A DNA stretch of 48,574 nt. It comes from Propionibacteriaceae bacterium (GTDB lineage: Bacteria > Actinomycetota > Actinomycetes > Propionibacteriales > Propionibacteriaceae). Location of the stretch: assembly GCA_030537675.1 (NCBI GenBank), contig JAUNVL010000009.1, positions 1 through 48,574 of the forward strand, given 5' to 3'. The position numbers were made by a program, and so were the translations under genes. The notes under the pieces were generated by a model. It searched no databases. It was not told the DNA's origin and saw only the letters and a program-made list of their open reading frames with translations. Positions 8,123 through 17,008 of this stretch are shown here, in pieces (position 1 is the stretch's first letter; every line of letters begins with the position of its first letter).

Positions 8123-9199
8123 GTGAACCGGCCAACCATCCGCGACATTGCTACTGCGGCCGGGGTTTCACCGGCTGCGGCGTCATTCGCTCTCAACGAC
8201 AGATCAGGTGTGTCCGAAGCCACGCGTGAGCGGGTCAAGAGGATCGCCAGCGACTTGAACTGGACCCCGAACGCCGCTGCCGTGGCTCTGTCGGCCGGGA
8301 AGTCGGGAGCCGTCGGGCTCGTCATAGCGCGACCGGAGGAATCCTTCACCGGGGAGCGGTTCTTCATCCATCTGATCGCAGGTATCGAGCGTGTGCTGAC
8401 TGCGAGGTCCCGCAGCCTCGTACTGCTTTTCGTGGACGGTGTGGACGAGGAAATGGCGTGCTACCGCCGCTGGTGGTCGGAAAAGAGAGTGGACGGCGTC
8501 ATTCTGACCGATCCACGGGCCGATGATCCACGCCCTGCTCTGCTGGACGAGATCGGGCTGTCCGCCGTGTACGTGGGTGCGCAATCGGATTCGACACTGC
8601 CCCACGTCCGGGTGGATGACGCTGCTGCGATGACACGTCTCGTGGATCACTTTGCTGATCTGGGCCATACAAGGCTCGCCCACGTGTGTGGTTCGTTTGA
8701 TTATGTCCACACACGGCGCCGCGTGGAGGTCTTCGCCAGCAGGTGTGCGACGTGGGGAATCTCAGTCGCTCCGACGGTGACCACCAACTACAGCGAGGAA
8801 GCAGGCCGAGCCATGACGCAGTCGCTGCTGTCCTCCCCCCAACCTCCCACCGGAATCATCTTCGACAACGAGGTGCTGGCCCTCGGTGGCCTGGTCGCCA
8901 TCCTCGAGGCGGCAGTGCGGATCCCCGAGGACGTCGCCGTCGCCTCCTTCGAGGACAGCCCGCTGTGCCGCATAGTGCGCCCATCCATCACCGCGCTGGT
9001 GCGTGACCCCGCCGAACTCGGAACGCACGCCACCAGCCTTCTGCTGGATCTGTTGGACGGGCGAGAAGCCGCCGCTGTGGTGGCGCCGACCATGGATCTG
9101 AGTATTCGTGGATCGACGGATCCACGTCTCGGGCACTCGGCAGCCCACGTCGCGGACGTCAGCGAGGCTCGGGCAGCCACCATCCGGGAAGTGCGCTGA
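8123..9199 (+). CDS. LacI-family transcriptional regulator of the glycan locus
   Basis: Repressor of 358 residues. The N-terminal helix-turn-helix is clear (TIRDIATAAGVSPAAASFAL, about residues 5-24), followed by the hinge region (NAAAVALSAGKSGAVGLV) and a periplasmic-binding-protein-like sensor domain ending with the typical VAVASFEDSPLCRIVRPSIT block. The start is GTG at 8123 because GGAGG lies eight bases upstream and this puts the helix-turn-helix at the usual distance from the N-terminus; the frame open from 8057 gives an unlikely extension. It is flanked on both sides by glycosidase genes. Two matching palindromes (8043-8056, 19172-19185) are its likely operators. Its inducer is probably a breakdown product of the imported glycan. 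Its 3' end overlaps that of the convergent GH20 gene by 41 bases. Confidence 0.92.
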   Translation: MNRPTIRDIATAAGVSPAAASFALNDRSGVSEATRERVKRIASDLNWTPNAAAVALSAGKSGAVGLVIARPEESFTGERFFIHLIAGIERVLTARSRSLVLLFVDGVDEEMACYRRWWSEKRVDGVILTDPRADDPRPALLDEIGLSAVYVGAQSDSTLPHVRVDDAAAMTRLVDHFADLGHTRLAHVCGSFDYVHTRRRVEVFASRCATWGISVAPTVTTNYSEEAGRAMTQSLLSSPQPPTGIIFDNEVLALGGLVAILEAAVRIPEDVAVASFEDSPLCRIVRPSITALVRDPAELGTHATSLLLDLLDGREAAAVVAPTMDLSIRGSTDPRLGHSAAHVADVSEARAATIREVR

Positions 9200-10619
9200 A
9201 CGGGCGGTGGGCAACGCCGTCACGATCCAGCCGGCCCAGGTGAGCGCTCAGCGCTGGGGCGAAGGTCGTCGGATCATGTGATGGATGGGCCCATGCCGTT
9301 TGTGCATGGGCGGCGGCGCGTGGCCATGCGGCGACCTCCACGTGTCGTGGTGTCGGAAGGTTCTCCGTCCAGAGCTGGCACTGGCTGCCCACCACGTTCT
9401 CAGGTCGTTCGACCCCGTCCAGGGCGTCGTAGGCGAGGACATCCTCCCAGGTGCTGCGCCAGCCTGAGCCAGCAACGTCAATGTCGTCGGCATGCTGCGG
9501 ATGGTCGAAGTACAACACCGGATGCGTCGCGGCGATGGTGTGGTGTCCCTCCAGCGCCGAGCGACGCACCGCCTCGTGTCCCCGCCATGCAGTGACCAGC
9601 ACAGCGGGAAGATCCGTCCCCTCGACGGCCTCATCCCAGACGGCCAGTGCGCGGCCACGCGATTGCACCTGATCCAGCAGCCATCCGGTGAATCGGGCCT
9701 GTTTCGCCCGGGTGTTCTCGGTTCCCCACGCGTGTGCGGCCACCTCATCACCCCCGGTGTGGATCCATGGCGAATCAAAGACGTCGACCAACTCATCGAG
9801 CACGTCCGCGATCACCACCAGACACTCGGGCGTCAGGCTCAGCGCCTGTTGCGGCACCCTCCACGGTGACGATTCGCCGAAGGCTTCAGGACGCGCTGCG
9901 AGCTGCGGCATGGCTCTCTGCCACGCACCAGCATGGCCGGGCATCGAAATTTCAGGTATGACCCTGACGCCCAGAGCGCGGGCGTACTCAACGAGCGCGC
10001 GGAGCCCCTCCTGGGAATACCAACCGACGTGGGGATGCTCGTCAGCTGGCCGCAGGTTCGGGAAGTCGGTGCGTGGGCGTCTCCCCCCGATGCGGTGCAA
10101 CTCCGGGTGCAACCGGGATTCGAATCGCCATCCCTCGTCGTCGCTGAGATGCAGCTGGAGCCTGTTGTACTTGACCGCGGAGAGCTGCCGCACGAGGCTG
10201 TACAGCCACTCGAGCGGCATCATGTGCCGGGCCACGTCAATGAGTGCCCCACGCCACGCGAAGCGAGGTGCATCCCGGATCTCACACGCCGGCACCACCG
10301 CGTCCGTGCCCGCCAACTGCAACAGCGTGTGGGCGGCCCAGCGGGCGCCATCCGGGGTCGCTGCGGCGATCCGGACGCCGTCGGTGGTGACGTGCAGCTC
10401 GTAGCCCTCGCTCGGGAGGGCCGTGTCCTGCAGGACCTCGATGAGGGGTGCCGCGGCCGCTGAGGGCCCACCCCGCCATTCCTGAAGAACATGGGCGGCG
10501 GCATCCGCAAGCTCAGGATCGCCCGCGACCGCCCATCCACCATCTCGTCCCAGCGACAGAGTGCCGGAACCAGGGGTGACGGAGGTCGGCATCGGCAGCA
10601 ACTCCGCCAGAGCGCTCAT
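9159..10619 (-). CDS. Beta-N-acetylhexosaminidase, glycoside hydrolase family 20
   Basis: Cytoplasmic hexosaminidase (486 residues) removing terminal beta-GlcNAc or beta-GalNAc. An N-terminal GH20b-type alpha/beta domain (about 1-115) precedes the catalytic barrel: DAPRFAWRGALIDVARH, LQLHLSDDEGWR, then the catalytic Asp291-Glu292 pair in WIHTGGDE, which acts by substrate-assisted catalysis through the 2-acetamido group. SQCQLWTEN near the C-terminus is also typical. No signal peptide. The start ATG (10619) overlaps the stop of the GH18-GH20 fusion gene as ATGA. This is the last gene of the importer-2 operon. Its GH20 domain looks related to that of its neighbour, suggesting an old duplication with division of labour, for example antennal versus core GlcNAc. 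Confidence 0.92.
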   Translation of the reverse strand: MSALAELLPMPTSVTPGSGTLSLGRDGGWAVAGDPELADAAAHVLQEWRGGPSAAAAPLIEVLQDTALPSEGYELHVTTDGVRIAAATPDGARWAAHTLLQLAGTDAVVPACEIRDAPRFAWRGALIDVARHMMPLEWLYSLVRQLSAVKYNRLQLHLSDDEGWRFESRLHPELHRIGGRRPRTDFPNLRPADEHPHVGWYSQEGLRALVEYARALGVRVIPEISMPGHAGAWQRAMPQLAARPEAFGESSPWRVPQQALSLTPECLVVIADVLDELVDVFDSPWIHTGGDEVAAHAWGTENTRAKQARFTGWLLDQVQSRGRALAVWDEAVEGTDLPAVLVTAWRGHEAVRRSALEGHHTIAATHPVLYFDHPQHADDIDVAGSGWRSTWEDVLAYDALDGVERPENVVGSQCQLWTENLPTPRHVEVAAWPRAAAHAQTAWAHPSHDPTTFAPALSAHLGRLDRDGVAHRPFSALPGWWLPEPR

Positions 10620-13045
10620 TGTGCGGAAGCGCTGTGGTCATCCGGACGACGTCGTGATCCGGTGCCGCCCTTCTGCCACGGCTGGGCACCACCGACGCTG
10701 CGGTGGTTGATGCCGGCCGCGTCCCATCGCTTGCCCTGTTTGACGAGTCGAGCGAAGAAGTCCTCCTCGGACGCAACGGAACCGGCCCAGGCGATCTCTG
10801 CCAGTGCTGCTGCCCTGGGGAAGGCCATGTATTCCACATGCTGGGCCGTCGGCATGTACTCCGTCCACAACTGGGCCTGGACACCCAGGAGCCGCCCTGG
10901 ACCGTCCCCGACGCCGAGTTTCGGGTCATAGCCCAGGACGGTCTGCCAAGAAGTAAAGGCACCGATGGCGTACGGCTCCTCGTCATGCTCCGACTGGTAC
11001 TGGTCCAGGTAGGTGAAGTGCCACGTGGCCATCACGGCGTCGTTGCCCCGTTTGACAGCTTCGCCGCCCGGGGAGTACCCGCGCCAGGACATGATGACCG
11101 TGCCCTCGGCATCGTGGTCCTCCATCACCTCGTCCCATGCGACGGCCACCCGGCCACGCTCAGCCAACCAGGCCCTCAGGTGATCGGTGAACCAGTTCTG
11201 CAGCTTGTGCGGTCCCTCAAGGCCGTACTCCTGCGCCAGCGCCGCCGCGGCTTCGCTCTGAACCCACTGCGTGGTGGGGCACTCGTCGCCTCCCACGTGG
11301 ACGAAGCGGGACGGGAAGACCTCCAGGAGCTGGGCGAAGATCTCCTCCACCATCGCCATGGTTTCGCTGGTCGGGTGCAGCACCTCGTCGAACACACCGA
11401 ACGTCGTGGCCACGGGCTTGAGTTCCGTCTCGGATGGTTCGCCGTACTGCGGGTAGGCAGCAAGGAGGGCACGCACGTGCCCGGGAAGATCAATTTCCGG
11501 CACGATCGTGACACCCCGCCTCTCGGCATAGGCAACGAGTGCGCGGAGCTGGTCCTGCGTGTAGTACCCGCCGTGTGGGTGTCCGTCGTGCTCGGCCCAC
11601 GCCGGCGCGTGCGTGTCCGTGCGCCAACCACCCTTGCGGACGAGCTCCGGGAAGCCGACCACGTCGAAGCGCCATCCCTGGTCGTCCGTGAGGTGCAGGT
11701 GCAGCGTGTTGAGTTTCAGCGCGGCCAGTTGATCAATGAACCGGTAGAGGAACGGCAATGGCTGGAAGTGGCGAGCGACGTCGAGCATGATGCCCCGCCA
11801 GGTGAACCGGGGGGCATCCTCGATGGCGACGTGCGGAACGTCGATGCTCGCCGCTGGCAGCGGTGCCGGGCCGGCGCTCCACTCGGGAAGCAGCTGACGC
11901 AGCGTGTGGGCGCCGGCAAGGCATCCGTCGAGATCAACGCAGTTCAACTCGATACCGTCAGCGTCAACACGGAGACGGTATCCGCCGGTGGGGACTGACT
12001 CGTCGTCGGTGGTGATGCGCAGCATCGCGTTGTCCCCTGCGCTCAGGTTCAGACCGCTGCCGGGGCCGATGGCGTCCAGGACAGCGCCGATGGCGTCCGG
12101 GGTACCGGATACCGCCACGGTCCGGGGCAGTCTGAGGGTTCCCTCCCCCACCGTGACCGACGACGGGCTGGGGATGAGACCGAGACTGTTCACCCTGTCG
12201 GCTCCGGCAGTCAGCGCCGCGTGCACCCGGTCGATCCACTCCCAGGGCGCAGCCTCACCACCAGGCAGGGCGCGGAAATACTCCCAGATGTCGGCGCCCC
12301 CGATGGTGGGATGGGCCATGGCGATCTCGGTGAGGGTGGCGCACTGACGATCGATGTCGACGTAGCCGTTCGCGTCCTCGGGGTGGGCTGACATGCCCAG
12401 CACCAGCTTGTCGACGGGGTAGACGCCGCGGTCGATGACGCGCTGGACGTCCCGCGTGTCCTCCATGCTGCCGAAGCCGCTGTAGAACTGGATCTGGACC
12501 CAGTCGATCTCGTCACCACGCTGCCGGTACAGCTCCTCGTAGTCGAAACCCGAGAGGTTGGCGCCGCCCCACATTGCCGAGGCGACCGGGGCGAGGATGA
12601 TGGCGAACTCACTGCCGAAGTCTGCACGGAGTGCGTCCATCAGAGTGATGACGCCCTCCAGGCTCATGTCCTGCTCGACGTCGATGTCGATGCCCTGCAG
12701 CTTGTGCTCCCGGAGGAAATCGCGCAGAGCAGGGTAGTGGATGTCGAATTCGTCCCCGTCGAGTTTGCACATGGTTCCTGGTGCCCACCCGCCCACCATG
12801 ACCATCACCGGAACACCACGCTCCTGCACCATGGCCACCTCGGACCACAACTGGTCGTGGTAGGGGTCATCATGCGGATGGTCGTTGAGGACGATTGTCG
12901 AATCCTCTTCGATGTGAACGGCGGCCACGATCAGGTGCGTGAGGTTTCCGCTGTCGATCATCGGCGCGAGGGGAACGAACGTTGATCCGTGGCCGTGGAA
13001 CTGGTGGTAGACGACAACCCGGGGGGTGGCGGTGTGCACGATCAT
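10616..13045 (-). CDS. Two-domain glycosidase: GH18 (endo-beta-N-acetylglucosaminidase-like) fused to GH20
   Basis: The N-terminal about 290 residues form a GH18 barrel with the catalytic motif GIDIDVEQ (Asp130, Asp132, Glu134 counted from an ATG at 13075), IQFYSGFG and a late ADIWEYF. The rest is a complete GH20 unit: DAPRFTWRGIMLDVARHF, LHLHLTDDQGWRF and the Asp597-Glu598 pair in FVHVGGDE, ending with VQAQLWTEYMPT. The GH18-then-GH20 order is that of EndoE of Enterococcus faecalis, which removes N-glycans from IgG, but here no signal peptide is visible, so the enzyme appears cytoplasmic. The start is uncertain. AGAAGG lies upstream of both ATG 13045 and GTG 13039; ATG 13075 has no ribosome site. 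It follows a terminator-like hairpin after the binding-protein gene. Probable job: splitting the chitobiose core and then removing GlcNAc. Confidence 0.85.
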   Translation of the reverse strand: MIVHTATPRVVVYHQFHGHGSTFVPLAPMIDSGNLTHLIVAAVHIEEDSTIVLNDHPHDDPYHDQLWSEVAMVQERGVPVMVMVGGWAPGTMCKLDGDEFDIHYPALRDFLREHKLQGIDIDVEQDMSLEGVITLMDALRADFGSEFAIILAPVASAMWGGANLSGFDYEELYRQRGDEIDWVQIQFYSGFGSMEDTRDVQRVIDRGVYPVDKLVLGMSAHPEDANGYVDIDRQCATLTEIAMAHPTIGGADIWEYFRALPGGEAAPWEWIDRVHAALTAGADRVNSLGLIPSPSSVTVGEGTLRLPRTVAVSGTPDAIGAVLDAIGPGSGLNLSAGDNAMLRITTDDESVPTGGYRLRVDADGIELNCVDLDGCLAGAHTLRQLLPEWSAGPAPLPAASIDVPHVAIEDAPRFTWRGIMLDVARHFQPLPFLYRFIDQLAALKLNTLHLHLTDDQGWRFDVVGFPELVRKGGWRTDTHAPAWAEHDGHPHGGYYTQDQLRALVAYAERRGVTIVPEIDLPGHVRALLAAYPQYGEPSETELKPVATTFGVFDEVLHPTSETMAMVEEIFAQLLEVFPSRFVHVGGDECPTTQWVQSEAAAALAQEYGLEGPHKLQNWFTDHLRAWLAERGRVAVAWDEVMEDHDAEGTVIMSWRGYSPGGEAVKRGNDAVMATWHFTYLDQYQSEHDEEPYAIGAFTSWQTVLGYDPKLGVGDGPGRLLGVQAQLWTEYMPTAQHVEYMAFPRAAALAEIAWAGSVASEEDFFARLVKQGKRWDAAGINHRSVGGAQPWQKGGTGSRRRPDDHSASAQ

Positions 13046-13099
13046 GATCCTTCTGGTGGGGGAGGTTGAGGCCATGAGGATGGAGGCCGATGACTCAGT

Positions 13100-13150
13100 A
13101 CGGCAGAAAAGGAAAAGGCGGGGCGGCGGTTCGTTGAAACCGCCGCCCCG
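13100..13150 (-). terminator. Intrinsic terminator-like hairpin after binding protein 2
   Basis: A 13-bp perfect stem (CGGGGCGGCGGTT at 13119-13131 with its complement at 13138-13150) with a six-base loop, followed on the minus strand by CCTTTTCCTTTTC. It lies 14 bases past the binding-protein stop and before the GH18-GH20 gene. It probably reduces read-through into the enzyme genes so the lipoprotein is the most abundant product. Confidence 0.75.
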
Positions 13151-13164
13151 ATTCCCGTCTCAGA

Positions 13165-14832
13165 TCAGGATGCTGGTTCCAGCATCATGAACGTGTCGAT
13201 GGCGTTGTTGAGGTTGGTTGCGCTCGGGATGTACTTCGCTGTGCCGGGCTCGGGGAACCCGGTCCACTTTCGGCTCGACCACAGGATGGGCGTCGTGTTC
13301 GTCATGGCAGGGATGAACGGTGCTTCCTCGGCGATGGCTTTCTGCATTTCCTGTGCCAACGGCGTGACCGAGTCGAGGTCGTCCACCTTGATCGACGACA
13401 GTGCCTTCGTGTCGGTGAACATCGTCTCGTTCGCCCAGCGACCGTAGTTGCCGTAGATCACGTCGTCGCCGATCTCCTTGAGGTTGCTCTTGGAGAACTG
13501 TGCGTAGGCCTGGTAGTAGTTGCCGTTGGAGATGCCGCCGGAGGCGAACATGGCGTAGTTGCCCAACGTCGACTCCTTGTTGAACACCTGGGTGGGGGTG
13601 GGCATCCATCCCACCGTCAGGCCGAGGTTCTTCTTCCACTGGTCAGCGAACACCTGGCCGAGCTGCATCCAGATGGCGTTGCCGTTGTCGATGCGGAGTT
13701 CGAGCGGGTAGGTTTTCCCGTCCTTCTCCAGATTGCCCTCGGCATCGATGGTGTAGCCCGCGTCCTCGAGTTCCTTCTTCGCGCCGTCAACATCCGCGAC
13801 GAGCGGCTCGGCGAACTCCGGGAGGAGGGTGTTCTTGTAGACCACGGTGTCCAGTCCAACGACTGAGGGCACAGTGAATCCGACGCCTGCGAGGTCCGCA
13901 CCTGCCTGGAGGTCCAGCGAATCACGCAGTGCGCGGCGCACGGCCGCGTCATCGAACGGTGCGATGGTGGTGTTGAAGGTGATGATCTGGCTTCCACCTC
14001 CGGGGTAGACCGAGAAGTGGTTGTTCTCCTCGTCCTTCTGGACGAAGTCCTGCATCACGCCTGGGGCAGCCGCTTCGACGAAGTCCAGTTCGCCTCGACC
14101 CAGCTGTGCCTGCACGCCACCGATGGGGCCCATGGGAATGAAACGGACTTCCTTGACTCCGTTGCCCTTGCCCCCCCAGTAGTCGTCGCGGATCTCGTAG
14201 ACCATCTGTTGCGGCTGGAAGTTCTTGAGGGTGAACGGGCCGGTGCCGACGGGCTCCTCATTGATGTCGGTCTTGCGGTCCCGCTCCTCCCAGATGTGCG
14301 CCGGGTAGATCGGGTAGTACATGGAGTAGTTGGCGATCTGCTGGAACTCCGGGCTGTGGAAGTAGATCTTGGCCGTGTACTTGTCCGTTGCCTCGGGCGG
14401 CTTGGAAGCCCAGCACTTGTCGGGGTCGTCGCAGGCATCGCCGTTGACGAAGCCGTAGGTGTAGACGAAGTCGTCGGCGGTCATCTCGACACCGTCGCTC
14501 CACATCACACCCTCGCGGAGGTGGAAGACCATGGTGTTGCCGTCGTCCTCCATCTCGAAGCTCTCGGCGAGCCTCGGGACGAGCTTGCCGGGATCGGTCG
14601 GGTCAAGGATGAAGGGGGATTCGTACACCAGTGCAAGGCCGGGTGCTGTCCCGGCCTCGTTGGCGCCGTACCAGTTGAAGTTCTCGGGGTACACGGGGCC
14701 GGCGGCGGCGACGGTGACGATACCGTCGCTGGCGTCCTTCTTGCCTGCGCCACCTCCTGAACAGCCGGACAGCACCAGCGCTGCGGCCATCATCGTCACG
14801 GCGACTTTGCCGGTGAGCCTTCTTTTCCTCAT
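13165..14832 (-). CDS. Family 5 extracellular solute-binding lipoprotein (importer 2)
   Basis: Binding lipoprotein (555 residues) of the SBP_bac_5 family. The signal peptide is basic (MRKRRLTGK), then hydrophobic, with lipobox LVLSGC and Cys24, followed by a Gly-rich, Lys/Asp linker. Family blocks include FHLREGVMWSDGVEMTADDF and KYTAKIYFHSPEF. An ATGA overlap with the upstream ATPase gene and a GAGGAAAGG ribosome site support the start. It differs clearly in sequence from the importer-1 binding protein, so the two importers probably take different glycan forms. It is the fifth gene of a complete transporter operon, and the next genes downstream are two intracellular hexosaminidases, which points to a GlcNAc-containing oligosaccharide. 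Confidence 0.92.
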   Translation of the reverse strand: MRKRRLTGKVAVTMMAAALVLSGCSGGGAGKKDASDGIVTVAAAGPVYPENFNWYGANEAGTAPGLALVYESPFILDPTDPGKLVPRLAESFEMEDDGNTMVFHLREGVMWSDGVEMTADDFVYTYGFVNGDACDDPDKCWASKPPEATDKYTAKIYFHSPEFQQIANYSMYYPIYPAHIWEERDRKTDINEEPVGTGPFTLKNFQPQQMVYEIRDDYWGGKGNGVKEVRFIPMGPIGGVQAQLGRGELDFVEAAAPGVMQDFVQKDEENNHFSVYPGGGSQIITFNTTIAPFDDAAVRRALRDSLDLQAGADLAGVGFTVPSVVGLDTVVYKNTLLPEFAEPLVADVDGAKKELEDAGYTIDAEGNLEKDGKTYPLELRIDNGNAIWMQLGQVFADQWKKNLGLTVGWMPTPTQVFNKESTLGNYAMFASGGISNGNYYQAYAQFSKSNLKEIGDDVIYGNYGRWANETMFTDTKALSSIKVDDLDSVTPLAQEMQKAIAEEAPFIPAMTNTTPILWSSRKWTGFPEPGTAKYIPSATNLNNAIDTFMMLEPAS

Positions 14833-15929
14833 GCGGATTCCTTTCCTCGGGGGGAGATGGAGACGGATTGACGCGATGTTGTGAGGTGGCCGACGGCGTC
14901 AGCATCCTCGTGCGGTTCGAAGAGCCAGCAGGCCACCTTGTGGTTGGGCAGGCTGGGTTCGGGGGCGAGCAGAGTGGGTTGTTGGACTGAGCAGATGGGC
15001 ATCGCGAACGGGCACCTCGGTGCGAACCGGCACCCGGGAGCTTCGATCGAAACGTCCACGGGTTCCGCGTCATCGACTGAGATGTTGGCGGCGTCTGAAC
15101 CCTTGTAGCGGGCCGGGTCGGGCGCAGAGGCGATCAGCAGTTGGGTGTAGGGGTGCTTGGCTGCGCCGATGATGTCCTCGGTGGGCCCCACCTCGGCGAT
15201 CCTGCCGCCGTACATGACGGTGATGTCGTCGCTCAGGTAGCGCGCGCTGGCGATGTCGTGCGTGATGTAGAGCAGGGCCACACCATCGGTGTCGCGCAGT
15301 GACCGGAACAGGTTGAGCACTTCCAGGCGGATGGAGGCGTCAAGCATGGACGTCGGCTCATCTGCGAGCAGGACCGACGGTTCCACCGCCAGTGCGCGCG
15401 CCAGCGCGACTCGCTGCTTCTGTCCGCCGGAGAGCGCCGTGGGGTAGCTCTTGATGTAGCGCTCAGGAGGGGTCAGGTTCACCTTGGCCAGGAGTTCTCC
15501 GACCTTCTGGGCGGTGTCGGCTCTCGATGTGGACTTGTGATGGATCCGTAACGGTCGCGACAGGATGTGTTGCAGGGTTTTGACCGTGTTGAGCGAAGCG
15601 AACGGGTCCTGGAAGATGAGTTGGACCTTGCTGTAGTACTCGCGGAGCCGACGCCCCTTGTTCGGTGCTGGCTTGCCGTCGAAGACCACCTCTCCGGAAG
15701 TCTGGATGTACATGCGGGCAAAAATGCGGGCCATGGTGGTCTTGCCGGAGCCTGACTCCCCCACCAGCGCCATGATCTGCCCCGCGTAGAGGGTGAAGTC
15801 GACGTGGTCAATGGCCTTGATGGTGGTACGCAACCCCGCCCTTGAGCGACCCTCGAAGTACATGCACACGTCTCGAGCCTCGAGAATGGGCTTGCGTCCC
15901 GCAGTCTCGTCCCTCGGCTGGGTGGTCAT
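14829..15929 (-). CDS. ABC transporter ATP-binding protein, DppF/OppF type
   Basis: Cytoplasmic ATPase subunit (366 residues) of importer 2. Walker A is GESGSGKTT, the signature LSGGQKQRVALARA, Walker B VLLADEPTS, and the switch His lies in LLYITHD. The C-terminal oligopeptide-transporter domain with its Cys-rich segment (PGCRFAPRCPFAMPIC) is present, as in Dpp/Opp ATPases that hold a regulatory iron-sulfur or metal site. The start ATG at 15929 has AAAGGA upstream and overlaps the preceding ATPase stop; its own stop overlaps the binding-protein start (ATGA). Confidence 0.93.
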   Translation of the reverse strand: MTTQPRDETAGRKPILEARDVCMYFEGRSRAGLRTTIKAIDHVDFTLYAGQIMALVGESGSGKTTMARIFARMYIQTSGEVVFDGKPAPNKGRRLREYYSKVQLIFQDPFASLNTVKTLQHILSRPLRIHHKSTSRADTAQKVGELLAKVNLTPPERYIKSYPTALSGGQKQRVALARALAVEPSVLLADEPTSMLDASIRLEVLNLFRSLRDTDGVALLYITHDIASARYLSDDITVMYGGRIAEVGPTEDIIGAAKHPYTQLLIASAPDPARYKGSDAANISVDDAEPVDVSIEAPGCRFAPRCPFAMPICSVQQPTLLAPEPSLPNHKVACWLFEPHEDADAVGHLTTSRQSVSISPRGKESA

Positions 15930-17008
15930 GGGAGTTCCTTTGCTGCCGGGGTTGCCTCATCCTTCGGGGACAACGGATGGATGCACGCAACATGGCCGGT
16001 TCCCCTCGGGAGAAGCGGAGGAAAGGCTGTGAGGCACTCCGCCGTCGCGCGAGAGCACCGTGGGGCGAACGAGCAACCGGGCGGCAGGTCCAGCAGGTTG
16101 GGCGGCGTACCGGCGATGCCGGAGATTCTGCGCACAGGCTCTCTCAGCGGCGGGAACGCATTGCGCAAACCCTGGGTGTAGGGATGCTGGGGTGCCCGGT
16201 ACAACTGTGCGGCGCTACCGATCTCGACGATCCGGCCGGCGTACATGATGGCGATCCGGTCAGAGATCTCCAGCAGGAGTGAGAGGTCATGCGTCACGAA
16301 CATGATCGCGAAACCCCGCTCCTCCTGCAATGCCATCACCTGGCTCAGGATCTTGCGCTGCATCACGACGTCGACTGCCGTGGTGGGCTCATCCATCACG
16401 ATCAGTTCGGGGTCGCTGGCCATCGCGAGCGCGATCAGCGAGCGTTGCCGCATCCCACCGGAGAGTTGGTGCGGGAAGGAGTTCACGTTGTGCCCGGCGA
16501 TGCCCACCAGGTCCAGGAGGCCGGCGGCCTTGTCGAGCGCATCCTTCTTGGACATCCCACGGTTCTTCAGCTGCAGCACGTCTGTGAACTGTGCCCCCAG
16601 CCGCATGACGGGGTTGAGCGCAGCCATGGCGCTCTGCATGACGATGGACACGTCCGACCACCGCAGCGGCATGAGTGCCTTCTCGCTGAGCTTGACCAGG
16701 TCGACGGGAGCACTCTTGTCCGACGGGTGGTAGATCACGGACCCGTTGCTCGTGACGGCGGGCACCCGTTGCAGACGGGTGATCGCTGTCAGCAGCGTGG
16801 ATTTACCACAGGCGGACTCCCCCGCGATACCGAGGATCTCCCCCCGGTGCAGCGTCAGGTTCACGTCCTCACACGCGGGAACCGCGCCCGCCTCCGTGAG
16901 GTACCGCACAGCCAGATGCTTCACCTCCAGCAGCGGTGGGCGCCGCTGGATGGCGGAGGCTGAATCCTCCAGTGGGGCCGTGTTGGTCTCTGCGTTGATG
17001 GTGCTCAT
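15926..17008 (-). CDS. ABC transporter ATP-binding protein, DppD/OppD type
   Basis: Second ATPase of importer 2 (360 residues). Walker A GESACGKST, signature LSGGMRQRSLIALA, Walker B LIVMDEPTT, switch His in MFVTHD; the C-terminal oligo_HPY-type block (LPPGCSFAPRCSRATAEC) is present. The start is ATG at 17008, with GGAAG seven bases upstream and an ATGA overlap with the upstream permease stop; the frame continues to 17182 but that part lies inside the permease gene. It pairs with the DppF-type subunit to drive import. Confidence 0.93.
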   Translation of the reverse strand: MSTINAETNTAPLEDSASAIQRRPPLLEVKHLAVRYLTEAGAVPACEDVNLTLHRGEILGIAGESACGKSTLLTAITRLQRVPAVTSNGSVIYHPSDKSAPVDLVKLSEKALMPLRWSDVSIVMQSAMAALNPVMRLGAQFTDVLQLKNRGMSKKDALDKAAGLLDLVGIAGHNVNSFPHQLSGGMRQRSLIALAMASDPELIVMDEPTTAVDVVMQRKILSQVMALQEERGFAIMFVTHDLSLLLEISDRIAIMYAGRIVEIGSAAQLYRAPQHPYTQGLRNAFPPLREPVRRISGIAGTPPNLLDLPPGCSFAPRCSRATAECLTAFPPLLPRGTGHVACIHPLSPKDEATPAAKELP

